Below, one piece after another: positions 20,539 through 32,700 of a DNA stretch of 64,000 bases (position 1 is its first letter; each line of letters opens with the position of its first letter). This stretch comes from Psychrobacter sp. WY6. GTDB lineage: Bacteria > Pseudomonadota > Gammaproteobacteria > Pseudomonadales > Moraxellaceae. The notes beneath the pieces were generated by a model, which was given only the letters and a program-made list of their open reading frames with translations, did not search any database and was not told where the DNA came from. The translations under genes were made by a program, and so were the position numbers. Location: assembly GCF_018448495.1 (NCBI RefSeq), contig NZ_CP049902.1:3162001-3226000 (forward strand), read 5' to 3'.

Positions 20539-21705
20539 CTAACGCTCACCTAAGCCTTCAGAGAAGGTTTTGGTCAATGGCTTAGTCAGATAGGACAGTA
20601 CTGAACGCTGTTGCGCTTTTATATCAACTGAAGCGGTCATTCCTGGCTTGATTACAATCTCATCACCACGACCTGCAAACTCAGCCCCTGTTATCTTATT
20701 TGCGCGCGGTAGTAAGGCTCTTCTCCTTTTGGTGTCTGCTCCATAAGCGTATCGGGACTGATATACACCACTGTACCATTCATCGCACCAAATATTGAGT
20801 AGTCATAAGCATCAAGTTGACCGTTGCTTCCTGCTGCTCTTTTACATAAGCGATATCTATAGGACTAATTTTGGCCTCGACAATCAAATCACTACTGGTC
20901 GGTAGTATCTCCATAATAACTTCACCAGGTTTCACAACGCCGCCAATAGTGGTAATTAAGATATTATTAACCTTACCTTCTGTAGGAGCAAATAGTTTTT
21001 TTTCTTCTAATACCTGATTATAATCTCGTAGCTGCTCTAACTCTACATTTAGCTCTTCTTGCGCTTTGGTCATCTCCGCTTGTGCCTCTTCGAAGTACTT
21101 ATTACGCTTATTAGTGATTTGTGCTTGGATATCTGCTACTTGCCGGCGCAGCTTAATTACATCCGCTTGGCTGACATCACCGTATGCTAATAGCGGCTCA
21201 TTCATGCTCAGTTCTTGATTGGCAAGTACCATCATCTTCTGTAAGGAGCTGACATCTTGATCGATAGCTTGACGACGACGGTTATAGAGTTGCTTTTGGT
21301 TTTCAACGTACTTTGTATAAGCTTTAATTTCATCAGGAAACACTAATTCACGCTCAATATTTCGGCCTCTAGCCTTGCTAGACGAGCTTTGAGCGCAGCA
21401 ATTTTGGAGTCAGAGTTAGCAACGGCTGCTTGCGCGCGCTCCTCTTCTAAGGTGACAATTAGCTGCCCTTTTTTGACTTCGTCTCCCTCTTTGACCAAAA
21501 GCTCAGTCAAGACACCACCCTCCAAGGCTTGAATGTCTTGGGTGCGAGCGCTTGCTATAACGGTTGCCGTTGCCCGCGTAACTTGATCAATCTGGGCAAA
21601 ATAAGCCCAAACTACTAAGGCAATAATACCAAAGAGTGCGCCCCAAATAATGATACGAGTACGCCCAACTTTAGGGTCTTGAGCTTTATACTGATATTGA
21701 TTCAT
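20539..21705 (-). CDS. Type I secretion membrane fusion protein, HlyD/LapC family (frame broken)
   Basis: Periplasmic adaptor that joins the ABC exporter to the TolC-like channel. Joined length about 388 residues. The N-terminus has a cytoplasmic tail and one membrane helix (IIIWGALFGIIALVVWAYFA), then a lipoyl-like half (LEGGVLTELLVKEGDEVKKGQ), a long coiled-coil hairpin (about residues 100-235), the second lipoyl half (LFAPTEGKVNNI) and the C-terminal beta domain ending LTKTFSEGLGER. Frame changes near 21345 (an extra AT), 20815 and 20715. It starts 32 bp after the ABC gene ends, so one operon. Confidence 0.9.
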
Positions 21706-21736
21706 GATCTCAACCTAAATTATGATAGTGATGGCA

Positions 21737-24030
21737 TTACTCATCATCAGTTTTTAACTCAATACTTGAGGATTTTTGGCTAATAACACGCACTTGTGGC
21801 TTACTGACTTTCGCTGACATTTTATTAGTTTTTTGTGGCGCTTCATTGGCTTTTAGCTGCTCAAGCACTCGATCTTTAGGTCCATCCATGACAATCTTTT
21901 GATTATCCATAATAATAATACGATCAACCAATTGGAGTAAGGGCATCTTATGAGTGGAAACAATGAGCGTGTGATCTTCACCAAATTCTTTTTTGAGCAC
22001 CTCAATACATTTTAACTCTTGGCGATTATCCATCGACGCGGTTGGCTCATCCATCAGTAATATCGAAGGTTTGGTCAGTATTAGACGAGTAAAAGCGACT
22101 AGCTGCTTTTGCCCACCCCGACAAGCCTTTACCGCCCTCACTAATCGGCAAATCCAAGCCACTTGAATGACTAGCGACTAGCTTAATCAAGCCGGTTTGC
22201 ACTAGGGCATCACGCATTACGTCATCACTAGGAGCTGGTAGCCCAATTAATAAGTTCTCTCGTAAGGTTCCCTCAAATAGTCGGTGATCTTGCTGCAGAT
22301 AACCGACTTGCTCACTTAGAGATGCACGACTAATCTGTTGAATGTCTAGCCCATCTAGTAGTATACGACCTTGCGATGGTGCGTATAGTCCTGATAATAC
22401 CTTGAGTAAAGTCGACTTGCCTGAACCAATCGGCCCTAACACTGCAATGCGCTCGCCAGCATTGATTTTTAGTGTATTAATAGATAAGGCTGGTTGGTCA
22501 TTATTCTGATAATTAAAGCTAACTTTATCTAGAACGAAGTTGCCCATAATGCGACTGGGTGATAAAGGGTGGCTGACGCCATGGTTGTCTTGCTCCAAGG
22601 AGAATAGCTGTTCAATATTGAGCTTGGCAGCCTTGGCATGAGAATGCTGTACGAGTAGATTAGGAATACTCATAATCGGCGCTAGAATACGACCGCCTAG
22701 GATAGAACACGCAATCAAGCCGCCCATAGTCATGTCACCAGACATCACCACAAACGAGCCGACAATCACAATTCCCACATAACTGGTTTGTTGAATCATC
22801 TGCGATAAATAACTCAAATTGTCATTGGCGTGCTTCATATCGAGATCATTTTTGGTGGTGATATTCATCAATCGAGCCAGCGTGATAAAAACTTCCAATT
22901 ACCAGCGCCAGCTTTGATAGTCTCAACCCCCTCTACCGTCTCAACCAAAATACCAGTCTTACGATAAGAGGCCTGCGCCCCAACAGCGGCGATACTATCG
23001 ATCTTTTTGCGAGCGCCGATACCTAACAAAATGGCGATAATGGCCGCTACGATAGGAACTAAAGCGACCAAAGGATTACCGATCACCACAATCAAAGTCA
23101 CAAAGATAACGGCCATCGGAATATCGACTAAACCAAATAAAGTACTTGCGGTATAAAACCCACGAACTTGCTCGTAACCGCGTAATTGCGCGGCCATCGA
23201 ACCCACCGATCCTGGCATCTGATCGATACGAACATTCAATAAGCGTTGGAATACTTCACGCGATAGATATTGATCAAGATTGACTACTACCTTGTCCATA
23301 ATCTTTGAGCGCGCAAACTTCATAAAAGTTTCGAACAAAATGACCAAGCCCACCCCACTAGCTAGGATTATAAGCGTATATTCGCTACGAGTAGGAATGA
23401 CGCGGTCATAGACCTGCATCGAAAATAACGATACCGCTAGTGCTAGCATGTTGATCAAGAAGGAAGCAACTACAGCTTCAACAACGATGCCGCGATAATT
23501 TTTCAAATCTTTTTTGAGGAGTTGATCAAAAGAGACTTGCTTACGTTTACTAGGCTCATCCTCTAGCGACGAATACGTAGCAAGTGTAAAAAATCATCAC
23601 TGCTATAGGCGATGGTATTATCGGACTGCTGAAAGCGCCATAACCCTTGTGGATTTTGTTGACGAATAATGCCCCAACCTTCAGTAGGATGTAATGCAAG
23701 CAGCGGTAAAAAGGCAGCGTCCGGAGCCAGTAGCACTTCTGGCAATTGCTCTATATCGAGCTGCTGTAGCACATTAATAATACCCGCAATCGTTCGTAAA
23801 TCCTCACGCTGTCGATTGATAACCCCATGTAAACGCACGCTATCAATAGGATAGCCTTGTTGCGTCAATAAAGCATGCAGCGCGGCTGATAGCTGAGAGG
23901 CTAGCACGAATGAAGCGTTCTCTATTTCTATAAGTTCGGATTGAGCAGGCAGATTAGACATATCAATAGTATCAGGCGGTAGATGACTATCAGGCGTTTG
24001 ATTATTCGAGGCAGGTAGAGAAGAGCTCAT
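21737..24030 (-). CDS. Type I secretion ABC exporter, HlyB/LapB family (frame broken)
   Basis: ATP-driven exporter for the two adhesins. Order: residues 1-155 a C39-peptidase-like domain without Cys or His, hence not a protease but a docking domain (as in HlyB and LapB); a six-helix membrane domain starting at KNYRGIVVEAVVASF; the ATPase with Walker A GPIGSGKST, the Q-loop (GYLQQDHRLFEGTLREN), the signature LSGGQKQ, Walker B ILLMDEPTASMD and the H-loop STHK. A basic Lys/Ser tail follows. Breaks lie near 23565, 22885 and at the CCCC run 22116-22119, where removing one base restores LSGGQKQ exactly. Start 24030. Confidence 0.93.
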
Positions 24031-24095
24031 AACGATGGTATCTCATTAGTTAACTATTTATAAACGCTCAGATTATGCGATGAACAGCTATTATT

Positions 24096-24246
24096 TTATT
24101 CAATAGCGTCATTCAATATGATTTTTGACTGAGTCTGTCTAAAACGCTGATCATACAAAATAGCTTCATCGTAGTTGCTGTCATCGCTATCACTAACTTC
24201 TAGAAGAGTAAGTTTGAAAACCGTTTTGACTGTCTATCGATGTCAT
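24096..24246 (-). CDS. Possible small protein between TolC-like and ABC genes (frame broken)
   Basis: ATG at 24246 is preceded by an excellent AGAGGAG site. As written the first frame stops after 17 codons (MTSIDSQNGFQTYSSRS), but a one-base shift near 24212 joins it to an acidic stretch EVSDSDDSNYDEAILYDQ ending at 24096, about 50 residues in all. It lies in the 335-bp gap between the exporter genes on their strand. The start signal is good, the rest uncertain. Confidence 0.4.
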
Positions 24247-24365
24247 AGTCTGCTCCTCTGTAGGGACGACACTAATTAATTGCCACTAGAGTCGGCGTAG
24301 TCATAATGGATTTAGAATTACCGGCATCTGGTTTGACTAACCAGCTTTTGACAGAGTCTATTGGT

Positions 24366-25722
24366 CTAAGAGAGGTCTGATTGACGGCTTTGATCAAACT
24401 GTTGCCAAGACATCATACCAAAATCAACCTGCAACTTATAATAAGAGGCAATAATAGAAGCTCTCGTCTCAACCAACTGTAGATGAATTGAGAGTGCTCA
24501 CGTACGGCATTCAATACCTCAAGCCAAGACTTACGTCCCGCGATAAACTGCCGACGATAAGAACTAACAACAATTTGGGCGCCGGCGACTGCCGCAATTA
24601 ATGAGCGTTCTTGATCTTTGGCACTAGCAAACTGTTGGTATTGGGTCTGTATGGTTTCGAGCACCAGTCTTCTTGATGCCTCTTTTGATTGCACAAACTC
24701 TGTACGCGAGACTCCGAAGCTTTAGCTAACGCTAGATTAGACAGACCCGCCCCTGGATCGTAACTTAGACCGACTGAAAACTCGCCTTCATTATCATTAG
24801 AATCACTATCGTGATAGTAATCGTATTCATATTGGGCGTAAAAAGTAGGATAGCGTGCAGACTGTAGGGCCATAACTCCCTGCTTTGCCGCTTCAACCTG
24901 ATAATGCTCTTTGACCACCGTAGGATTATAAAAGCTAGCTTGATCAAAGGCCATTCTCTCAAAAGCTTGCGAATAACCTTTGGCTTGATTGACAAGTTCG
25001 GCCAAGTTAGGCGCTGGCAAATCAGTTTCTGATAGTCTAAGACCAGTAATTTGCTGCAAGCGGGCGATAGCAATACGCTGCTGCTCAACCGCAGATTGAT
25101 AGGCATTTTGTTCCTGCAAAATACGATTGGTCACCAAATCTAATTCAATACGAGCAGAAACTCCCTGTGAAACTCGGCGCTGCATCATAGCTTCAAACTC
25201 GGTCAACAATTTTAAACTATCAAAATAAACCCCTTGCTTGGTCAGCGCAGTCATATAACTTTGCCAAGCTTCTATCGTGGTTTTTGCTACTTGGTTCTGC
25301 CGCTCATAAGTGTATTCTTTTGCCGCTTTATCATCGAAAATAGCCTGATTGACATTGGCGGTGAGCTTACCTCCTGTCCATAACGACTGTCTAATCTGTA
25401 GCTGTGAGACCATACCGTCATCGCGATCATAGCCTGATGATACTGTAGGAGAAGGTAACAGATTCAGTTTCGCAGCTCTAATACTCTCAGTAGTAGCTTG
25501 CTGTTCAGAGCGAGCTGAACCTACCAAAGGATGGCTTTGAATCGCTTGATTGATAAGCTGATTCATATTGGTATCGGCGCTGCTAGCGCTAGCTAAGCTA
25601 GACATTAATCCAGACAACGTTAGATATAACATACCAACTGACAGCCGCTGCCAGTTACGTTTAGTCAGCACTACTATAGTAAGAGCTGGTCTTATGGCTG
25701 GAAGATGTGAATAAATAGTCAT
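24366..25722 (-). CDS. TolC-family outer membrane channel of the type I system (frame broken)
   Basis: Outer membrane efflux channel completing the exporter. Joined length about 450 residues: an N-terminal signal region (LSVGMLYLTLSGLMSSLASA), two OEP repeats typical of TolC/LapE (MNQLINQAIQSHPLVGSARSE and, later, LVLETIQTQYQQFASAKDQ) and YRRQFIAGRKSWLEVLNAVRE near the end, closing with LSWQQ-type residues SWQQFDQSRQSDLS. The frame changes near 24715 and 24475. Divergent from the TolA-like gene; promoter in the 25723-25906 gap. Confidence 0.9.
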
Positions 25723-25906
25723 TCTGATATGCTGAATCCTGCGGTAGGTAAATTAAAGAGATATAAATCGCGCATCATGGCATTACCCTCATCTTATAGG
25801 ACATTTTTATATAGGTAATAATAATTATAACCGATATAGTACTAGAACAATTATTATAGTGATAACCAGTCATTACTCCCTTAAAGCTGCCTTAAGGATC
25901 AAATAT

Positions 25907-26632
25907 ATGCCTAAATCTTTACCACCAACTAAACCGGTAAGACCAAGAGATAAATCGATGTTAGCTATTGTCTTGGCAGTACTGCTACATATTGTGGTTG
26001 GCATTGTAATCTACTTTACAGTGTTTGATAAAGAGCGGCCCATCACTGTACCGACTGTTACTGCCGATAATAAACAGTCAGTATCGGCAGCTATGGTGGC
26101 AGATGAAAAGCTATCTGCTGCCAATCCAAAGGATTTGATAGACCAAATAGAGTCTTCAAAAAGCGTCAATAGTCATAAAAAAAACTCTGCCTCCGTCAGT
26201 ACTAATAATACCTCAGCTAATGAAAGTACTACATCGAAGCAAAAACCCGAAGTCATAACTAATAGCAGAGATACAGTAGCGCCAACAGTAACTTTATCAA
26301 AAAACGACAATATCATAACTGACGTAGAGTCCACCACTAATAAAACACCAGCCCAGGCTGAATATAAACTCAAACAAACCCAAGAGTATCAACAGCTAGA
26401 TAAAGACATTGATCAAGATAATGAACAACTCTCTAAACTCATTGATGAGGTAAAAAAACGCAATCAGAGTCAAATTCAACAGCATCACCTACCTAAAGCT
26501 AGCGAAACTCCAAGCGATAATACACCTAGGGTTCAGCACGATTACCCTATTACACCGATCACCTCATTACCTCCTAAAAAAGGATCTGCTAAAGACGCTC
26601 AGGCCGCTGAAGGTTCACCGACTAATCAATAA
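25907..26632 (+). CDS. TolA/TonB-like inner-membrane anchored protein, unknown function
   Basis: 241 residues from ATG 25907, chosen because AAGGATC lies eight bases upstream; an earlier ATG at 25859 lacks this. A short basic cytoplasmic tail (MPKSLPPTKPVRPRDKS) is followed by one membrane helix (MLAIVLAVLLHIVVGIVIYF) and a long Ser/Thr/Asn/Lys-rich periplasmic part with a coiled-coil stretch (LDKDIDQDNEQLSKLIDEVKKR) and a Pro-rich end. The topology is like TonB or TolA but there is no TonB C-terminal domain. It stands on the opposite strand inside the adhesin locus, so involvement in secretion is only possible by proximity. Confidence 0.7.
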   Translation: MPKSLPPTKPVRPRDKSMLAIVLAVLLHIVVGIVIYFTVFDKERPITVPTVTADNKQSVSAAMVADEKLSAANPKDLIDQIESSKSVNSHKKNSASVSTNNTSANESTTSKQKPEVITNSRDTVAPTVTLSKNDNIITDVESTTNKTPAQAEYKLKQTQEYQQLDKDIDQDNEQLSKLIDEVKKRNQSQIQQHHLPKASETPSDNTPRVQHDYPITPITSLPPKKGSAKDAQAAEGSPTNQ

Positions 26633-26652
26633 GCCTCGTAATTTTAAATAAC

Positions 26653-26680
26653 AAAAAGCCATAATTGATTATGGCTTTTC
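26653..26680. terminator. Bidirectional terminator between convergent genes
   Basis: Hairpin AAAGCCATAA, loop TTGA, TTATGGCTTT, with A and T runs at the two outer sides. It lies between the TolA-like gene (plus, ends 26632) and adhesin 2 (minus, ends 26744) and can serve both. Confidence 0.85.
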
Positions 26681-26743
26681 GTCATTCAAAGAGTAGACAA
26701 CAAGGTAGCTGATCCTAAGGTAAGTAACTTTTAACCACTCTGC

Positions 26744-29700
26744 TTATATTATAGTGATGTCTGTATCTACATATAAGGTAACCGTTGAATCTGTCGTACT
26801 TTGATACTGACTGTAGCCGGCTTGATCAGACGTTTGTTTTTTAACAAAATCTGTTGTTAAAGATACTTGGTCAGCATTATCACCATTAATAAATAGCTGA
26901 TTATTACTATCAGTCATGGCGATGACATCACTGGTACTGAGATTAGTCAATGACTGCGCACCATTACCAGTCATATCAATCACCTCCATATTATCAATCA
27001 CACTACTATCAAAGTTACCAAAATCAATACTGGTATTAGCCACGTTGATCAACAAAGTATCGAAATCAGCACCACCATCCATCAGTAGGTTATCTTCGGA
27101 GAACACTAACCTGTCATTACCACCACCACCTTGTAGCATGTTAGCACCACTACCACCATCGAGGAAGTCATTACCACTACCGCCGATTAAAATATCATCA
27201 CCAGCACCGCCTTTATAATTCACCGGTGATGACTGCCCCGAAGCATCTAGGATGTCGTCTTCAGCAGTACCATTGAACTTATTAGTAAAGGCGATATCAA
27301 TAGATACTTGCTTTTCTATAGGCTCTGAGGTATCCGTCATAGTACCTGCCGTATCCACTGTGCTGAAAGCAAAATCAAGATCACTTTTTAGGGCTACTGA
27401 GGATTGAATCTGTAAGGCATTAATCTGCTCAGGAGTGATACCACTGATGGTATAACTCTTATCAGCTGCATTCCAAACGGCATCTAACGGCTCAGTTGTG
27501 CCTTTAACTTTAATACGCAGCATACCCTCTTTTAAATCAGCTCCATTACCAGTAATGACCATAGTGACCGTTTCACTGCCATCCGTATCTTTCATAACAG
27601 CGTTTAGGTTTAAAGCCGTCCATTTGCCTTGAGCACCAAGCACCGCCGATGGATCGAATTTCACTCCATCCGCAACGGGCTGCACATTAAGCTCAATCAC
27701 TAGCGGATCACTGATCATGCCACTGTCATAACGACCTTCATCTCGATATTAGGGACAACAGCACTGACATCTTCAGGAGCCTTGATAAAGATATTCGGTG
27801 TCTCGCCTTCTTCGCCGCTATTAATTTATTCAACTTAGAAGCATCAATAGACCATGAGTTATTGTCACCTGAACCACCATTATTACTCGCTAAAACGTCA
27901 ACACCACTACTATTAGTATAATAAACCAGATAGCCATTAGGGATATTGTCTAAGGTAATAGCGCTAGCCTTATCACCTTCATCGATATTAGTAATTTTAT
28001 AGTCAATAGCCACCTTAGTATCTTCAGCACCAGTAGCGGTAGCTGTTGACAGACTCCCACTATCAGTGATGCTTAGATTGTCTGGCTGTGCTGAGACCTC
28101 AACGGTATATTGATGCTCATAGCTTACCGTACCACTATCATACCCTGGAACATCAGTCGCTTCCTTGTGAGCGGTGTTGACAGTGATGGTAGCGCTACCA
28201 TCAGCGTTTTCGGCGGGCGTGTATTTGACTGTGACGTTATCGGGAGGATTAATACCGACATCAAGCTCATAGTACGTACCCGCAGGAATACCATCGACAT
28301 CATTATCACCCAATGTCACTTCATCTAGCGGAACGCCATTGGCATCAGTCAGCACTCCGGCAGGACCAGTACCTGTCTTCAAATCAGACTCATTGACCTG
28401 AATGTAGAGCTTGCCATCAATCAGTACGACATAATCACCATCAGCACTGTTCTTTAGGTTAATGTTGATGTCAACGCTAGTATCTTCATCAGTTGCCACC
28501 GTGGTTGTTTTACCATTAGCATCCATTGGATCAGTAACAGGCTTGACCTCAATACTGACACCATTAATCTGCACTCTCTCCTCGCCACCGTCTCTATCCA
28601 AAGCGGTAAAGTTGGCATTAAAGGCAAAGTCTTGACTACCACCTGTGATATTGGTACTAAAGTCTTTTGGCGGTTTGACTGTTACCGCATCAAGGGCGTC
28701 TTCTGGACTGAGGTTACTGGCATCGTCAACACTAACAATCCACTTACCACCAATCTGCTGTACAATCACGTCTGCATTGGTACTTGATATCTCAGTCCCT
28801 ACTGGTAAATCAGTTAAGGAGAAAGTATAAGCACCAACAGTACTGGCGGTAACAGGATTTAAGGTCGCGTCTAGGATATCACCAAGAACAAAGCTGACAT
28901 CCTCTATCTGTGGGTTGTCATCGTTTTTGGTGAAGCTGGCTATCAAGTCAGGCTTGACAGGCGTATCACCACCGGCCGTTCTATCTAAAACAATATCAAA
29001 GCTTGTTCTGCACGCGCTTCCTTACCATCAAGACCTTGACCATTAATATCTTGTGTCATACCTGTCACTTTAATACTGAAAGTGCCGTCGGGTATATTAT
29101 CAGTCGTATCATTACGTTCTAGCACTAACTCATAAGTTGGGGCAGTCGCAGTAATAGCCGTATTCGGTACATCAACATACCAGATACCATCTGACAAGAT
29201 ACCACCCAATACATTCAGACCATTAGGTACATCGGTAACCTCTAGGCGAGTGAAGCTTTCTGAACCATCCTTATCAGCTGAGGTTAATGAAACAGTGACA
29301 GAAGCGGTATCATTGCTACCACTATTATCAATAGAAACATCATTCTCAACTAAAGTCATTACTGGGTCATCAGTAACTGCTTGGAAGGTGACGTTAACAG
29401 TTGCACTACCAGTTGCAGAAGTACTAATCTCTGAACCATCAGTCAATTCAGCGGTATCAGTATAAATGTAGTCAAAATCTATACTGACATTATCATCGCT
29501 ATGACGTTTGTCATCGTTGTACCTGATTTCAATCTTTTGATTTGCGCTATAAGTCAGCTCCTCACCTGCGATAAGGGTTACTTCTACCCCATCAACTTGC
29601 AGCTCTATTTTTTGGCAATCAGGTCATCAGCTTGTAAGATAATACTCTTAAGTGCTTCATAGCCTGTTGCACTATTGGCAGGTTTAGAAGCATCCGTCGT

Positions 29701-32700
29701 CTCAAAAGCAGCTGCAAAATCTATCTTAGACCACTCATCTTCTATCGCCGTAACCTTTGGATTATTTACCTTGCCATCGGCAGCATCAGGGGTCACAAGA
29801 ATAGAGATATTTTTTGCAGTATGAGTCGCACTGTTCCCGGATTCGGTCTCTGTGGTCGTACCTGCAATGGTGAAGTTGATTTCACCTGCAAAATTATCAG
29901 GGGTGGTTAGCTTAGCACTGTCATCTTTAAGTGCTTCGAGTGATACTGACCACTTACGTCCTGCACCACTACCGCCCAAGAATACTGCACCTGTAATTCC
30001 AAAGCCTTCTGGAATACCGGTAACGACATAGCTGATCTGCTCAGCAGCTGGGCTGTCACCATCATAAGCCTCGATATCCGCAACATCCTTGAATAGGCTG
30101 GATAAGGCAATCTTATGGTTACCGGTACCATCTAGCGTCGCTTCATTAGTTATATAGGTATGTGTGTAATCCACACCATCGATGTTAGTTGTGTCAGTTG
30201 CTAACTTATCATTACTTATCAAGTCTGCTTTGCCATTGACTTTGACAGGCAGAGTAAGCACGGAGCTTGCATTACCCGTAGTGCCCTCTTCTTGACTCAC
30301 TGACTGCACTTTTAGATTTACCGTGCCACTGAAGTTTTCCGCAGGCACAAAGTACAACCCAGTTACGCTATTATTGTAATCTTCAATCACTACCGTACCA
30401 CCAGTAGTATCAAGTAAGACTGTATCACCGTTGCTATTAGTATAATAAAGCTGCCCATCTGCTGGGATATCAGAGATAGTCACATCATATGTCTCAGAGC
30501 CGTCATCATCACGCGAGCTTGGGCGGATATTGAGTGGAATACCATCGGTAGGAATGATATCTCCACCAATAGCTACATCGGTCATCATGGCAGCAGTGTC
30601 ACGCTCATTACCATCGACAATAGCTTGATCCTCATCACCTTCGGCAGGATCGACGGCTAAAGTAGCTGGGTCAGCGACGCCTTTAACTACAAAGGTTAGA
30701 TAGCTTTCGCCGCTGATGGCTTCATCTGTTACAGTACTGTTAGTGTCTTCGTCAACATCGACCGTTTTTGCCTCGACCTTGACTGCTGTCTCAGCACCAC
30801 TAGCAAGGTTAAAGTCACTATAGTCTTGCGGAGGGGTTACCGTGACAGTATCTAAATATTCCATAGGAATATCGACACCATTGCCGTTATCAGTCAGGCT
30901 AACTAAACCATTGCCATCTATAAGTAAATACCGCTCCTTCAACTGAAATGAAGTTACTACCGTCCTTATTACCGAACGTCAGTATCGCAAAGGTTTTTTC
31001 AGAGGTGTCCTGATTCTTCCAAAAGCCTTTTAGGTTAAAGCCATTGTTAAGATCAAAAGCAGTATCTTCTAACGCTGTTATCATGCCATAGTTATGATCA
31101 GGGTTGATGGTTAAATCAGGATCACCATCACCATCAGTATCCGTACCAACTCTTTCGGCAACAGGTTTTACCACTACAGTTTGGGTCAAAGTAGCTGTGC
31201 CAGTAACGGTAGTACCACCAATATCATCATCAGTGTCTTGGCTGGTCACTGTAAAGGTAATATCAGCGTCTTTGGATGAATGAGGTGGTGGAGTGACAGT
31301 CATCTGACTTAAATCAGGTGAACCAGTCATATTAATAGTTACAGTCGTACCAACTTGCGACCCTGCGCCAGTAGTGTCTGCAAACGTCCAGCCTGCTGGT
31401 AATTCAAACTGAATCTGGGTAATGACTTCTGCCCCAGAACCGTTATTATTATCCTGTACTTTAAAGCCAAATTTATCAAGGGTGACGGCTGTGTCTTCTT
31501 TGGTCTGAACACCTGTATTTTCTAGTTCAACTTGACCCGCTACTGGAGTGACGGTTAGGTTTACTTTTACTGTACCAATCAGCTCTACAGAAGTATCTTT
31601 GATATCTGAATCAGGGTCATGATCTTGAGTATATAGCGATATTTCCACGCCATTCATATCTAGAGAATCAAACTTCCCAGTCTGAATAGTGATTTTAGGC
31701 TCCGAGTTACCACTGACTACAAAATCAGTAGCAGTTAAGCCAGCATTGATACCGATCAATACCTGACCATTATCATCGGCGATGAATGGGGGAAGCGGCT
31801 CAGTGCTGCCAGCAGGTGTAAAATTAATAATGGCGCCAGGGACTAGACCCGAAATCACAAAGCCATAAGTCTCAGCATCACCTTTAGCAGCACTACCTAA
31901 ATCACCAAAGGTAGTAGTTATCGGTAACTTAACAGACTCACCTTCTTTAAGAGTTACGGTTAAAGTATCCCCAACAACTTCATTTTGATCATAACCAAAC
32001 TTACTGGCATCATCACCACTTTGATTTTTTTTACTACTATCAGTCACGGCTTGGACATCGACCTTGATAGTAGCATCAGCCTTTGCACCATTTACATTAG
32101 GAAGCTTGTTGCCAGCCGCATCAACTTCATACTCAGTCACTGACATACCAATCGAGATGTTTGTGGCATTGTCTTTAGGTGGCGTGAGCGTCATCGCCTC
32201 AAAATCAGCTTTTGACATAGTAATGGTCGAACTATTTTTTCCTGGCGGATCATTAATAGTAGGAACATCACTTAATAAAATAGTAATAGTTTGATTGACA
32301 GTAGAGGTAGTAATACTGCCACTACCATAATCTAACTCTACTCCTTTAGGTATCTTGCTTAAGGTAATTAAACCAATACGCTCAGGTGTATCATTCGTAC
32401 TGGAAGTGTCTAAGTCTTTGTTATCTTTTATTTTTACTGACAACCCTAGAGAAACCTCAGTGTCCTCCTTGGTTGTTATTGTCTCCGATCCTTTGTTTGG
32501 AATCACTTTATCACCAATTTCTACAGTAGGCATGTCTGATAATGGCTTGACGGTGATTTCTAGTGTTTCAGTGCCTGTTTGTGGGGTGGTCGCATTAACA
32601 CCATTGTTTACCGTAACGGTAATATCTGGTATTTTGCCACTGTAGTTGGGGGCAGGTTTAAAGGTATAGCTGCCGTCACTATTAATAGTGATATTGCCAA

